From Apostichopus japonicus (lineage: Eukaryota; Echinodermata; Holothuroidea; Aspidochirotida; Stichopodidae): a stretch of 64,000 bases of DNA. Of this stretch, positions 14,201-29,200 are shown piece after piece. The first letter of the stretch is position 1. Each line of letters starts with the position of its first letter. A program made the translations under genes and the position numbers. Under the pieces are notes generated by a model. The model worked only from the letters and a program-made list of their open reading frames with translations, searched no databases and was not told the origin of the DNA. The stretch lies in assembly GCF_037975245.1 (NCBI RefSeq), contig NC_092563.1:23344960-23408959 (forward strand), read 5' to 3'.

Positions 14201-17200
14201 ATCTGTTAGCATATTTAGAGGCTGTCAGTTTCTAGAACATTTATGCGTAGAAATGTGATTCCAATAATTTTTATAGATAGATTTGAAATAATTGTTTTAT
14301 ACTAGTTATTAATGAAATCAATATGTCAAGTTAATGTGGGGTCCAAATTGTGACAATTTTTTTTCTATTTTTCGGAATTTTATATAACTGTATGATTGTT
14401 TTTGTGTTTACCAAAATCTTATGCAGGGACTTACAGGCTGCTACATTCCAAAGTCAATTAGCCATCCACAACCCATTAGTCTCCTCAATGTTTGTATGTT
14501 TGTGAGTCATGACTACTTGTTGCCATGGTGACCACTACAACATGCATATGCATGCAGTAGACGTATATATACAAATTGATATGTTGTTTTTGCTTAAATG
14601 AAAACTGGAAATCCAAATCATTATTCACAATAATTTTTTTTTCTGCCTTTGCTTTGTGCTTATTTGTTTAAGTATTAGACATGAAAATTAACATATCTAA
14701 TGTTAGTATCACTGATGAAATATCATGATATGAGTTTGTTATTCACAGATTCTGGAAGCTCAATGCCTTTCTTTTTCTCTTTTCTTTGCATTCATCTTTG
14801 CCGCAGTATTCTCTATGCAGATATAGTAGGTTTTACTGCACTGGCCAGTGGGTGCTCACCACCAGAATTAGTGAAAACTCTCAACGAGTTATTTGGAAAA
14901 TTTGACCAACTAGCTGAGGTAAGATATAGATGCATATTCATATATATAGATGCATATTCATATGTAGATTCATATTTCCAGCCAGTTGGGACAATTTCCT
15001 AATGCTAATACCTCTCTAAACTGGACTCCAATATCATGTTTCAAAGCACTGGTATTGTCAGTACAAACAGTTCCTAACCTTGATCTGATAGAAACATGAT
15101 ATTCATACTGTTCGTACTGACAATACGAGTGCTCTGAAAGCGGGACATGACACTACAGTATAGAAAAAATTGTCCCAACTGGGTGCATATTTCATTGGAT
15201 TATCAAACAGATACAAAGTAACTCTAATAGGTGCTATCCTAGTAAAAAAAATGTTAGGGTGGATGGAGGGGAAGGGGTGGGGGGTGAGGTGACCTGGCCA
15301 ATGCACTAAATATTTTATTGGGGAAAGATTGAAATTTCTCACCACTGAGTATTTCATGGTTCCCACAAGTTTAGTCTGGAAAAGTAAGGAAAAATCCTCA
15401 TTTGAACACTTCTCCATATCAAAATGACTTTTAACGGCATAAATTAACCTTGTGTGAAAAGATATGGCCAGAGAATGTCATGTTCAGGGTTCATGGCTCA
15501 AGAATAAATTAATGAAATGGTGTTACCATACATTTTGCAAGAGTTACAATGGTGAGGCTTACTGTAGGTACAGTAGCCTAACATTAGGTCTTAGTAGTGT
15601 GTAGGCTTCATAGTAAACTGCAAGACATGGTTTGGTCTTGAAAAGGTTTGGAATTTCACTTGTTTAACAGTACAGTGGGAACCATGGTAATTCATAACGA
15701 TGTATGTCTGACAAAAAATATCTTCATCTTGAGTTATAATGCATCTTGATTACTTGATCAGTCGAAGCTTTGACAGAATCAGAAATAATAGCTATTAAAT
15801 CTACGCACAGAGAGACATACTAACATAAGAGAGAATTATGCACTGCCACCTATTTCGGGTTTTGTGATTGACGTTCTCATTCCTTTTACAAACACATGTT
15901 TACATTCAGCAACAATTTCATCTCAGTAACAAGTAATTATTCTTCCATAACATGCTCAATCAATCCTTATTTTATATTTTTTTCGGGGGGAGGAGAGAAA
16001 AAAAGGAAAGTAGCCCCAGAAAAGAAGAAGCAAGCTAAAATGAATCAAAATGTAAATAACAAGTGGGAGAAATTCATCCCGTAAATGCCTCAATACGTCC
16101 GTTAATGCCTAGCCATTCTACACGCGACAGTTTTCAATTTTCTTTTTTTCGTTTTGTCTTTTTCTTACCTGGGGTTCTCTTGCTTTTAATCAAATAAACC
16201 CAACCCAAGTTACACCGCGAGTCGATCTAACACGGCCGTGTTTCATACAATTGCAATAAATTTAAATTGTCAATAATAGAGGCACATTCCTCCCCCCACC
16301 CGTCATTGCGAAAGAAAATGAAAAGATATCAACCAAAACACAAAAAAAAACAAATGGGAAAAAAAAGAAAGAAAATTTGATGAATACACAAGGTGGGCAG
16401 CATTTTACCTGTCAGTAATAATTACATCAAATTGTGTTGTACCTCGACAACTCTGATTGATTTGATATTTGTAAGGGCTGCCAGAAGTATTGATGACTTT
16501 CATTTTTTTTTTCCTCTCATATTTTCATTTCTATTTTTTTTTTGCTCGCTCGCTCGTGCGTCGACAGGCTCACAACTGTATGAGAATCAAGATTCTAGGG
16601 GATTGCTACTATTGCGTTTCTGGCCTGCCAATCTCCCGACCTGGCCATGCTGCAAACTGTGTACAGATGGGTCTGGATATGTGTCAGTCCATAAAGTAAG
16701 AAGAAAGCTTATAAAATATATTAAAATGCGCTATCACTTGGCTTTAGGTCAGTCAAGCTATAGCCTTTTGATTTGAACTGTTTTTTCTTTTCTTTTTCTT
16801 GGTTGGGGGGGGGGGATTCAAAATTTATGCAATGAATATCTTTCATTTAGATCTTGCAAGTTGTGAAGATAAATCCCAGTGACAGATTTAATTAATACAG
16901 TATGTTCTTGTATTTTGTTATCCCTTGTTGTAGGATAACAAAATATTTTCTTCACAAATAAGACCTGTAACAGGTTGAGACTGTGCATGAGGAACTCACC
17001 TAATAGTCTGTGTGTTAGGCTAAGTAGTTCAGTCACTTTCATAGATGGGCATCAGATCTTTGAGGGGGTCAATTCTCAAAAGTTATCACCTGGACTGATA
17101 GCTGTGTTTTGTAAGGACCGGTTACATAATCTTAGTCAGCATTTAAAATTAAAATAATAGCAAGGAATGCCGGCAGGAAAAGTTGAGTGCTGGTCACCTT

Positions 17201-20200
17201 TCTTCAATTGTCCTGGCTCATATCGACACTAATAAACGGTCACTGCCTGATGGTTGTTACCCTTTGAAAGGAGCACAGCAAACAGTTAGTCCCAGTTAAA
17301 GGCACATGCTCTGAAATATCCCCTGAGTCTGTACACAAATACATTCACGACTTAATTGGACTACTCAGTGCTCACTGGATTAAACCACAAAGGAGAGTTT
17401 GCAAAGTCCCATTTTGCATGCCACTATTGTGCCACAATATAGTGATCAAAATAAAATAAAACTGTTAGCAAACTGCTTATCCACTAGAGAGCCTGTGTAA
17501 GTGAATGTGTAAAAGTAAGTTGGCCTGACGTGTTGATCCTAGCAGGATCTTCTTCAAAGGCTAAATGACAAGTAACAGTAACTGTCCTTCTCTAGTTTAT
17601 TCCCTACCCCCTTCACTTAATCCTCTCTTTGTCCCTGTACTGTTTATCTCCTACCTCTCCTCTTCCCTTGTTGGGTTCTTTCCTTTTTCTCTCCATCCCT
17701 TGTCTACTAATCCCCTTACATCTATCTCTTTGTGTTCACCATGCTCATTAACCTGTCTGTATTCTGTGTGTGTTTTTGTCCCTTCTGTTACTGTTACTTG
17801 ACATTTAGCCTTTGAAGAAGATCTTGCTAAGATCTAAACGTCAGGCAACTTACTTTTACACAATATAGTGATGAAAGAATCATAGACTTCCCTATGTCTC
17901 AAACTGGCTAATATTTTGAAAATGGAAGGAGATATCAAATGTTTGGTAGCGTAGGGACTTTTTAAATATATTTAAAGTGCACTCTTTGAAATCTGTGGTA
18001 TTTCTGTGTAAGTTTGTCGTCATTTTGACCGCGAATGGTCTCGGTTTACTGTACCAGTTCCACGAAGTTCCACCAAGAACTTTGCAGCCCAAATAATGTT
18101 ATCATAAAGTTATCGTAAAGTTTAATCTCCCATAAATGATACTTTGATTAAGCTTTCAGTTTTCTCAAAACATTTGATATGATTATTTTGAACCGGATAT
18201 ATCAAAATGTGCAAATGATCGTGCAAGACAAACAGTAGGAATATTCACTTGACAGATCGCGTCAGAAAATGTTCTTTAATCTTTGTCCAAGCAGAAAAAG
18301 ATGAGACCTTTGTAAAACTGTCAATGTATTCAATCATTTGAAAAAGAATTGACAGTATTTAAATTGTTTTTCATCTTCAGTTGTGTTCGTGATGCCACAG
18401 ATGTGAATATTAATATGAGGGTCGGAGTCCACACTGGCAACGTCTTGTGCGGGGTTCTGGGTCTCAAGAAATGGCAGTATGATGTCTGGTCACATGATGT
18501 CACTTTAGCCAATCACATGGAAAGCTCAGGAAAGCCAGGGTTAGTAGATTACAAAACATCAGTTCTTATACAGACTGTGTAAAGTTATGCGAGGCTAACC
18601 CTTCAGTAGAAACAGATCTTACTGGCGTTGAATGAATTTGCTGTGAAACCTCTCGAGTTTGTAGTTGTTGTTAGTACATCTTGTGTACACGTCAGTGACT
18701 TGCACCCGACAAAGGCCCGCATTTAAATCTAAGAGAATGTCACACATTCCTTAATTGATATATTAATTATCTATTTTTGAGTGGATGGTTTCCTGTCCAA
18801 AACACCAGTGCCAATACATGCATTCATCATGCATGTTGTTACACTTAAATTGAAATCCGCAGTGTTTGCACTCCATCATATAAGCAAAGACAAGAAGTCT
18901 AAAATCATTTAATACTGACATGGGACAACTTTGTTACTGCTACGGTGTCACATCGTTTGTTACTGTGTCACATCGTTTGCTACTGTTGCTGTGTCACAGC
19001 ATTCACTACTCTTGCCGTGTCACATCATTCACTACTGTTACTGTGTCACATCATTCACTACTGTTGCTGTGTCACATTGTTCGCTACTGTTGTTGTGTCA
19101 CATCGTTAGCTACCGTTGCTGTGTCACATTACTGTCTCTCATGGTCATGCGTTTTACTGAGTAGCTCTTAAATCGATTGACACTCTTTTCTGACAGCATA
19201 CAACAGTTTTGAGTTGTCAGCTTAAAGAATAACAACCAAAATTCTCATCTTTCATCCTTTTTAGTGTGATTCTGAATGAATAGCGAAACTAAGAAGTTAA
19301 TGAGGGAAAGTCTCATCTTTGTTTGCCCGTTTTTATTTCAAAACTGTAAAAATAGAGATGAGAATAGATCAACCTAATAGCCATGGTTCTGAAATGAAAT
19401 AGGAGACTTTTAAGTAATTCTAAAAGAGTATCGTACCGCACGGTTATTTGATGAAGCCATATGCTGTAGTCTGTTTAGATAATGATCATATTTAATAGCA
19501 TTCCCACACCTTGGGGGAAAAAAACACATTTCCATGTGTTGATTACAGCAATTCAATGGTACGATTGGTTTTTAGGAGGGAGCTGCACATCATCAGTCAC
19601 GCTCGGCTTCCAGCACGTGTGTAATGAACTAGCGATTAAGTGCAGTCATATCACAGGCTGTTACCCTGTACATGCTGGATGAGTATTATTGTTAGAAGTA
19701 CATCATGTAAGCAAGGTCTCTGCTGAAAAGTTACTTATGCAAGACCTGTTTTGTTTATCTCAAAGCATATGCCTGTTTCTAACATCTTATATTTCCCTAG
19801 TCAAATATTGACTTTGCATACACTTCAGCACATTTCAGTTCTGTCCTAACATAATTCTGTGTCTTAGTGTAAGCTTTGCCAAAACTAATCATGTTCAGGT
19901 TGAAGAGAAGGATAATGTCACACCATCAGAAACCATAGCAACCTATTAAAAAATAATTCCCCAATAATTTTTTTTTCTTTTCTACCCATCATCTCTGCCC
20001 TTGGGGGTTTCTTTTCTGCGATATCTGACATCCTCCCTGTGTTTAGTAAAACTCATTCTGAAATGTCTTAAATACACAGGGAAAAGAAAAGAGACAAAAA
20101 CAAATACTGTATGTATTATCGACTCTATACTACAGATAGCTTCATTCCATCTCTTCATGTTATCATTTCGGTCTGAAAGTTTGTAATTTTGTCTGCAGTG

Positions 20201-23200
20201 CGTACTCACATTAACACATGATGGGGGTGAAACAAAAAATGTATAAACAAGAAAAAACAAAAATGATTACGTTCAACAAATAATACGACACAAAAGTAAA
20301 CATGTCGTAAAGGTAGTCGGCGTCTTTGTTTATCCTTTGCACGGTTGTATGGTTTATAGATCAATTATTCATACCTCACCTCACAAAGGAAGTCACCTGG
20401 TAAAGTTAATATTTACTTTTAATACTAGGCAGTCCAACAAGGCTGAAAGGAGACACAAACCCAACCATCTATTTCGGTCTAAAGATAACTGTCTGAACAA
20501 CTTTCCAAAATAAGCTAAGAAATATCTTCTTCTTTCTTTTTCCATTTGGGAGATATTAAAGATTTGAAAGTTCCTTGAAACAAAAGGCTGAAGACTTGAT
20601 CAAGTATAATATGACATCGTCGAGCCATAATTGCCTGGGATTGTTTATGTGTTGCTTTATCTATTACCATGTCTATTTTCTGTAATGGAGGTGGGTTTTG
20701 CCAATGCTGAATCTGGAATATTGAAGAGCTTCTTAAATAGCATGACCTAATGATGGGCATTGGTTTCAACCTCAAATTTTTTATTTAAAAAAAAAAAAAA
20801 AAAAAAAATTATTTAATTTTTTTTATTTTTTATTTAAAATATGTTGAAAATATGTAAAAAAACAAAGAGAAATTAGAAGGTTTCAGACCGTAGTGTTACT
20901 ATGACATCACAGACTCACTTTAATACAAAAAGACAGCTCCTTTAAACTAGGATACCTCCCAAAATGGAACATTGTAATATTTACTTTTGGAATTTGAATG
21001 TTTGTTGTACATCTTTGAATCATTAGTTAGTAAAAAAAATAATTTTGTACTCTTGAATTGCACTGTTGTCAGTATTGTGTAGGATAGTCAAGTTTGTGCA
21101 GTTAATAACTGCCACAGATATAAATTAGAAATTTTGAGTATCTCTTGGAATTGGAAAAAAACAAATTGAAAGTAATAACTTGCTTAAATTATTAATTTCA
21201 TGCAAACAGCTTGTTGACGATTTTAGTTGAGGAAAAATTTCAGAAAGCTCTGCAATCCATCAACTTCAAATGTTAGCAACCATTAATTTTCATTTAATTT
21301 GTTGCCATGGATTAATTTATTAGATTATGAATGACTTAATCATTGATGGTTTTTTCCCCTTTATATCTTCAGTCAGTTTTACTTAATATTTATTAATGTT
21401 ATGTTGGATGAGGAAGGAAGCTCTCAAGGATGGATTTGCCTCCAGCATCAGACATTAGTCTAAAAGCATCTTTGCATCAGTTTCTTTGGTTCTTATTTGA
21501 AAATATTTTGTGTACTTTTGGGGAGAGGAATTTGAAACCTCAGGAGTCAATTACACCGTTTGAGATTCTTTCTACGAGCAGCGGCACATCGGGTTCATAT
21601 TCCTCAGGAAGACACAAGAGATCTTCAGTATATCAAAAGATGGATATATGGAGTCATTGTAAACAAAAGAAAGTCATAAACACCAATGAAGTATGAAGTT
21701 TGGCATTTATAGAGAGCTTTGATGGTAGTTGGAAAGCAGCAGAATTAAACCACGTATTGATAACACGTGTTGTTTAATACCGAATTCTTCTGTATGCTTT
21801 CAACAGGAGGGTGCACATCACTAAAACAACCCTTGACAGCCTGAACGGCAAGTACGACGTCGAACCAGCCTATGGCAGAGAGAGAAGTGACTTCATCAAG
21901 GAACTCAATATGGAAACATTTTTCATAATAAATCCGAGGTCAATGCTCAGCCAGGTTAGTGATACCAAACCCAGAAATTTAAATGAGGGCATGGGGTTGG
22001 GTGGGGGGGGGTGTTAGGGGCATAGAGGGGGTGCATTTGGGTTTCTGCCGGCCTTTTTTTGGCATTTCTAACATTTATGTAATTTCTCTAGTACTGATTC
22101 AGGTGTTATTGTCAGTCACATTGTTTGCTGTACCCATTTCTGATGTTTCACCCCAAGTTCTTGTCTCTCGTTAGCTAATCGTGAAGAGGTATTTCTGGAG
22201 ATAAAGAGAGGATAAGAGTTGAATCAGGGTGGCATGAGGGTCAGGTGGAAGGGGGGGGGGTTGAAACAGATTTGTTTTTGTATTTGGTCTTTGCTGCTAA
22301 TTTCATCAGTGTCTGTGTTGATCAGTGTGTGCGGGTGCGTGAGCGAGCGTGTGTTTGTGTGTATATAACTTGCCTATCGAGTTCTAATCAATATCATTTC
22401 GACCACGATACAGCTCCTGGTAAGATCAATATTACACTACCCTCTTCTATGAATGATCTGTTTCAGAACAATTCTACGGAGGGCGTGATGGAGAACGGTC
22501 ATAACGGCAACCATCAACAGATGAGCAGCCAGAGGGCTTCTATAAGGATGGCCAGGTATCTAGAGACCTGGGGCGCAGACACGCCCTTCTCCACGGGTTC
22601 CGTGGCACCGATTCCAAGGGGTATCGGAATTTCAGTAAGTATAGCCGTGACGTCATTGTTTTCCCCATCGGCCACCCCAGTGATAGTGCATGCAGACTGT
22701 TGGCTCATTTTGACTCAACCTTCCTTTCTTCTTATTGTGCCAAGATCGTTTACAAATATATGCACCAGTTTCGTCCCATCGAAAATCTGAAAAGCAAAAG
22801 AAGAACTGCTGGGATTCAGTAGAACTATTTTTGTATCCTCCTTGGACCATTGTGACTATATTTTAAGTAAAAGTGTGTAATTTTGAGAAAATTGATGAAA
22901 TATATGAAGGTATAAAACTGGTTTTAAAATTGCATCTTATGAGTTAAATTTGGTGGTATACTGCCATGGCTTCATTTAAGCTCTCATTAAAATTTCTTTG
23001 TCCATTTCCGTCAGAGTGGTTTGAGGGATTTTGTCTTTCCAGTTGGTAAAGGCCAACATGCGAATGTGGTATAAAAATTTCCCAGAGAAATTGGACGTTT
23101 CGCTTGGTTTTGTAGTTTCATTTAGGACAAAAGTGTGGTATTATAAAGTGATGAGGTAAATTTAGATATGGATTCTTTATGGCTCTCTATAATTATTAAT

Positions 23201-26200
23201 TGTTTCAGTGGTGGTATGGTCATTAATATCACTTCTATTAATACAGAGAATCATTTTAGTGTTCAAATTTTGCGTAGCAGTTTTTTTGAAGGCTTTCAGC
23301 TCTGTCTCCTCGAAAAATACTAATGGTTTCTGTGTACAAAAACTGCTATGTGTCTTTGCAATTGCATAGCAATTTGCTCATTTTGCATAGTATTTTGCAT
23401 AGCACTTTGCAGAGTATTTTACGATGCGATAGCTGATAAATTATTCCCTGTAAATAACAACTGAATTAAAACTGGTCACTTTGTGTCAATCTTTCTACTG
23501 TATCGGTTTTACTAAAGGTGTTTTAGGTCATTGTCTGTAATTCGACGAAAGAACCTCAGACACTAAAAGAGGTTTTCTCTAAACCTTGTATCTACACTTA
23601 GGTATTAAAGTGTATACTGCTAGATAGCCGAGTTAAATTCAGATATAAAATGTCATTTAAATGGTCATCGTTATTGTCCTCAAATATGCTAGAAATTAAC
23701 ACACACAAAAATTGACACTCATACTCAAATTTCAATGATCATTTTGTTGCCATCCTGGAAACAATTTCCTTTATTGGGGGTTTGGGTTTTCTTTTTCTCT
23801 AATCCTCTACAATTTTTAGGAATAAAATTTGGAAGGGTAAGATCCCTAACACCCAGAAAGGTACTTTGGAAAAGTTTAAAGCAATTTTTATCATATTCAA
23901 GTTTTGTGTTAACATTAATGAAATTTGAAGTGGGTTCTGTTTAGTTCATTGTGATGTATTGATAGGTTTTTGCCTGACATTTGATACCCTGTATACATGA
24001 GGTACTCTGTTGTTATCTCTTACAGGGTCTGACGGTCCTCAATACTTGCTTGTTCCCATACACTGTTGCTGATCACAGTACAAGGTATGTTACAGTGTAC
24101 TATTTAAGTTGTTAACCCCAAAATGGCAGCCATTGCCATGGTGATATGGATGGGATTTTCCAAAGGATATTGCTTAAAATTATGACCGATTCCTTGCATG
24201 AGAGAAGAGACGCAGACAGCAAGATTTGTTGAATTCAGATAACTTTAAGCTATGTCTATTTGTACACTATTGCTTAGTTGTCTAGAATAATAAAGCCTAC
24301 TAAATGTTAATGCCGGTGCCTTTCAATCATAAGGTCCCCGGTTTGAGTCACTCCAAGATTGATGTTTGTCGTCCAGTTACAGAGTTGTTGACAGTTGACA
24401 ATTCATAATCATGGATATTAAATATGAATCTAAGAGACTGACTTCAGTCAGCTTGCGGCTTTGATAAGCCAGTGATGGCTGCTTTGCGAGTTCCTGCTTG
24501 CAGGAGGATCTAAAATACATAAATGTGTGCTCCTCCCATAGCAGACAGCTTTAAGCTCTGTCTATTTGTACACTATTGTTTAGGTGTCTAGCATAATAAA
24601 GCCTACTAAATGTGTGCTTCTCCCATATATGTGTATGTTATCACTAGGATCTAGGATAGTGAAGCCTGTTACACACTTCTTCTCATGTCTTTGTGTACAC
24701 CATCACTGGTTTCTAGGATAGTGAAGCCAGCTACACACTTCTTCTCCTGTCTCTGTGTACACTATCACTTTTATCTAGGATAGTGAAACCTGCTACCCAT
24801 GCTTCTCTTCATATCTCTGTGTACACTATCACTAGTTTCTAGGATAGTGAAGCCTGCTACACACTTCTTCTCCTGTCTCTGTGTACACTATCACTTTTAT
24901 CTAGGATAGTGAAACCTGCTACCCATGCTTCTCTTCATATCTCTGTGTACACTATCACTGGTTTCTAGGATAGTGAAGCCTGCTACCCACTCTCATCATA
25001 TCTCTGTGAACACTATCACTGGTTTCTAGGATAGTGAAGCCTGCTACTCTACACTGATATGATCACAGTTCTCCTTTACACTACTACATTCGTTAATGGT
25101 TCCTGTAACTCATGCATCTTTTCTTTCTTCAATACCCCCATGCCATGTATGGAGTTCTGGGAATACAACACCTTCCCTCCTTTTCCCTCAAATTTTGTTT
25201 GAAAGGAGTCTGAATTTTTCCAACGAAAAGAAATTACGTATAAGAAAGCTCAAGTTGTATAATAAGGAACAAGTCACATGTATCCAATAACAGTGTACAT
25301 ATACAGACTATGACTAGATCACTAAAATGGGGTCATCTTTTTGAATGTCATGCCAATTTCCTTTCAACTCTTCGGTTAGATGTGTATATTGATGTGATTG
25401 GGTCTAGTAGAGGCATTGAGAGGGTGAGGTCACTGCCCGGCTTTCCAAGTTATTTTCGGAAACTGATATGTCGTTGTGGCAGGTGTGATGCATTGTCAGT
25501 GTCTTGTCATTAGAGGCAGGTGGTTGTTTAGAAAGGTACGTGTGGAGACTTGGGAATTTAGAGATGGACTTTCAACTGACTAATAATAACAATAATACAT
25601 ACATAATTTTTATATAGTGCCAAACAAACAATGAAATAATTCTCGTGGCGCTTAACTACTAGACTACTGGAAGATGCAACAATTGTTGTACATTGGAAAT
25701 ATTGAAATGTATAAAGCAAGATCATTGGCAGGTCAATGTGAGAAATTGACAGGTGAATATCAAAAAAAGTGGTGATAATCAGAAATGGAACTGATATTAG
25801 TGGATGACAGTTAGACAGTTGAAGTTGCTATATGGCTCTTCATAGGTAAAATCTTACATGACCTAAAGAAAGGAATCTTGGATTTTTCAAATTTCTGACC
25901 CTTATTAATATAAACCAGAAAATCGATTTAAAAACTGTGGATTGATGTTTTCTCCAAACTCATGAAATTGGTCTTGTCACTTTAAGGAATAGGTTTGTGT
26001 TGCCATAGTAACAAAAGGAAAGAAGGCATGCATCAATTATGACATCCAACATTAAATCGTTGGTTAGCTTTGGTTTTATATACCCCTTATGGGTCATTCC
26101 CCCCCCTCCCCCCTCTTAACGAAAAAGATAAATTATTGCAAAGAAAGTATCATTTTTCATACAGACATTTGATTCTACAGTCTTTTATCGTAAATTGGAA

Positions 26201-29200
26201 TTGTGTGTTGTTGCAAGGAGCAAAAGATATGAACAGAGATATCATAAATTTCAGCCCTTAAGTCTTGAAGTCTTCACATTTTCTTTTGATACAACTTCCA
26301 GTATCGTATTCTTCCTCTGTCTACATAAGCCAATGCAAAGTCATCCTGAATCAAACCTGCCAACTCTCGCAGTTTAAATGAGAGATTCACGGCTTTATTT
26401 ATCAGTCTCACAGTGGGATCTCTAAATTTCACATGCAAAAAAACAACATAAAAGTGGTAAAACAAAGTAAAGCAGATTTACATGGTGTTGTGAAAAAATG
26501 GAAAACTTGTACTTTTGAGAAAAAGTCCTGAGAAATCTGTCAAGGAAAGCCTAGTAGTTTGTACACAAATGACTATTTTAGAACGTTTCTAATGTTGAGA
26601 TTTTTTTTAAATTAGATTTTTCTGTAAAATCTCCAGGGCATGGGCATCAATCTTTCTTCTTTGTTTCTTCTCTTTGTTTGGGTGGCAAAATTGCAGATTT
26701 ACACCTTTGAGATGGCAAGTCTTGCTTGAATGGTATTCTGCTAAAATGTGTCGAGCATTTTCTCCACAGTTTGGTCTCAGCTTTTAAGTTAATGAGCATG
26801 TAACTTTAATTTGTTATTTATAGTTCTATACAGCAATCTCTAGAGATTAACACCCTCCCTCCCCCCCCCCAGATGCATAAGCATGCAGTCCAAATACATC
26901 CATCTCATGTAGGACAGGAAAGCTACCTAATCTTGATTGATCTGTCCGTATCGCCGATGCTCGTCTCTTCTTCATCATCTTCCTCTACAGAAGAGGGAAT
27001 GATGAGGAGGAGGAGTTCTAAATGTTATTGGAAAGATTCTAGGCTACGGAATAGACTTATTTACATCTGATCTCTTTTCCAACTTCCCTTTTATTTCAGA
27101 ATACACCGCAAGTCTGTCATGTTCGAGAAGCGTGTCAACGAGAGGTTACTCGAGGCCATCGAAGCAATCAACTTTAAAAAGTAAAGCATTTTGTTGTTAT
27201 TTTTTTTTGCATCAAGAAGCTGTACAGAGTTTTTAAAAAAAAAAATTTTTAAATGGTTTTACTCGTCTTTGGTGGTTTAATCTCTTTGATAAGTCAATAG
27301 GCAATGGATTAATTCCCACCTGTGGCGGACGACTTCTGTATGATTTTACCAAATTGGTCTCATAACATATCGAGGATCTCCAACAGAGTTGTAAATAGGT
27401 CAAACGCACATCTCGGTTCGCAAATGAAAAACGCTAGGGATTACACAAAGTGGTCAATCGACAAAGCTTTTCAAATGGCATTTTTTAACGCTTTTAGTGG
27501 ATTAATTGGACTTTATGGACAATGGTAGTAGCCACAATTAAAGTTGGCACAATATTCGGCAAACTTCAAGAAGAAGAAATTTTGACCGTTGAATCTAATG
27601 AAGAGTATTGGAACTTCTTTTCGGTTATGTGAGAAATATTACATACCTTGTATGCTTAACTTAAGAACAAGGTGAGTAGGATATTGGAAGCTAATGCTCT
27701 AAAGTAGCTATACAGAGCAAAGAAAATAATTTACAAATTAGGAGCAAAACCTTTATAATTGATTCCTTTCCTGCAAATGTTTGTCAGAGAGCCAGAATTC
27801 CTTATAAACACAAGGTGCCTCACGTTCTTTCGATAGAGTACAGGTGACGTTCTCACTGGTTTGTGCTTTTGAAATCGTTATTTTAAAGCAGATTTTCTTC
27901 TTAAAGTAAAAAAATATGGAATCAGGTATTAATTTGACGACATTAAACCCACGGCAAGGAGATAAGAATGTATAAATGTGGGTTAGGCTACCTTAAAAGA
28001 TGAAATATGTACGTGTCATTCAGATAATCTTAGTAATAGGGTATCGGGTTAATTGCTCAAAGTGAAGTTTCGTGTAGATTAGTGCCGTCAGCCAGAATAC
28101 CTTGACATCGAAACCTTGAATTGTTTCATATTTCAGATTAAAGTTCACCATTAAAGTTTCTGGGTCAAAGACACTATTAGGTAATATAGATTTATAGGGT
28201 CATGAAACAGATTACCTCAGATGATTAACGACAGTCATTAATTAATGTAAAGTCCACGATTCGATTTAGTTTAAGCTAGAGTATTGTTCAAACCTATAGC
28301 TGTGATTCATATCAGGTGAGATATAAATTTTACCATCGAGTTGGTGATGGAAATGCTTAAAACTAGAGTCGTTATGTATATTAAAAAGATATGAGTTCGC
28401 CGTTCTGGTTATTGGTGACAGTGCATAAAAAGAAATATAGGCGTGTTGTCTCCTGGTTACCTTTAGAAAAAAATCACTTGGGTTACCCTATAGAGGTACG
28501 TTGTAGGTAATACCCCAGCTACTCATTCAAATTATACCCTTCTTTTCCTGCAATATTGATTAGTTTTTTTTTTAAACCTAAAGGAAGTTACCACAAATCA
28601 GGAAAAAATATCCAATGGATAAGTAAGTTTAAGGTTTCATATCATTGAACTTAACACTCTTTCACATTAACATGGGATTGTTGTCAGGTGGGAAGTACTA
28701 ATTTCTTTCATATATTGGTGAACAGGGATTCGTTTCATTCATTAACCCCCTGACCCCTCCCTCACCTCCTTCCTCCACCCTCAAAACTATAACTTGGAAA
28801 AAAATTGTCAATGTTATCGGTAACATATTTTGTATTAATAAACTTTATGAAGACTCCTTTCCCAACCCCCACCAAAGTCCTGTTGACCCCCCTGAGATGT
28901 CTCTTTTTGTTGTATAGCAGACTGTTTTATGGAAATGAATTATGTTTTACTATCTCCATCATTCCAGTTTTATGTAACTATGTCATTGTTTGTTTCATGA
29001 AGGTGATACTTTAAACTGGGTTAGCTGTTTTATTTGCCTACACCATATCAGCCATTACATAGAGTCATATGCACTTTTTTATTACCATCCCCTAAAATAT
29101 TCACAGAAGGAATGGTACAACGGTGGGCAGCTACTTCATTTGGGGGGGGGGTTGTATATGGGGGCTGTAATGGGGGGCTGTAATAGGTGGGAGGAGGAAT

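Noticed and set aside
18920-19171. Open frames in the 24-base repeat as a Cys/Val-rich protein
   Set aside because: They arise from a repeat whose length is a multiple of three, inside a cyclase intron.
20785-20840. Poly(A)/poly(T) block as the tail of a processed retrocopy
   Set aside because: No coding or element sequence precedes it on either strand.
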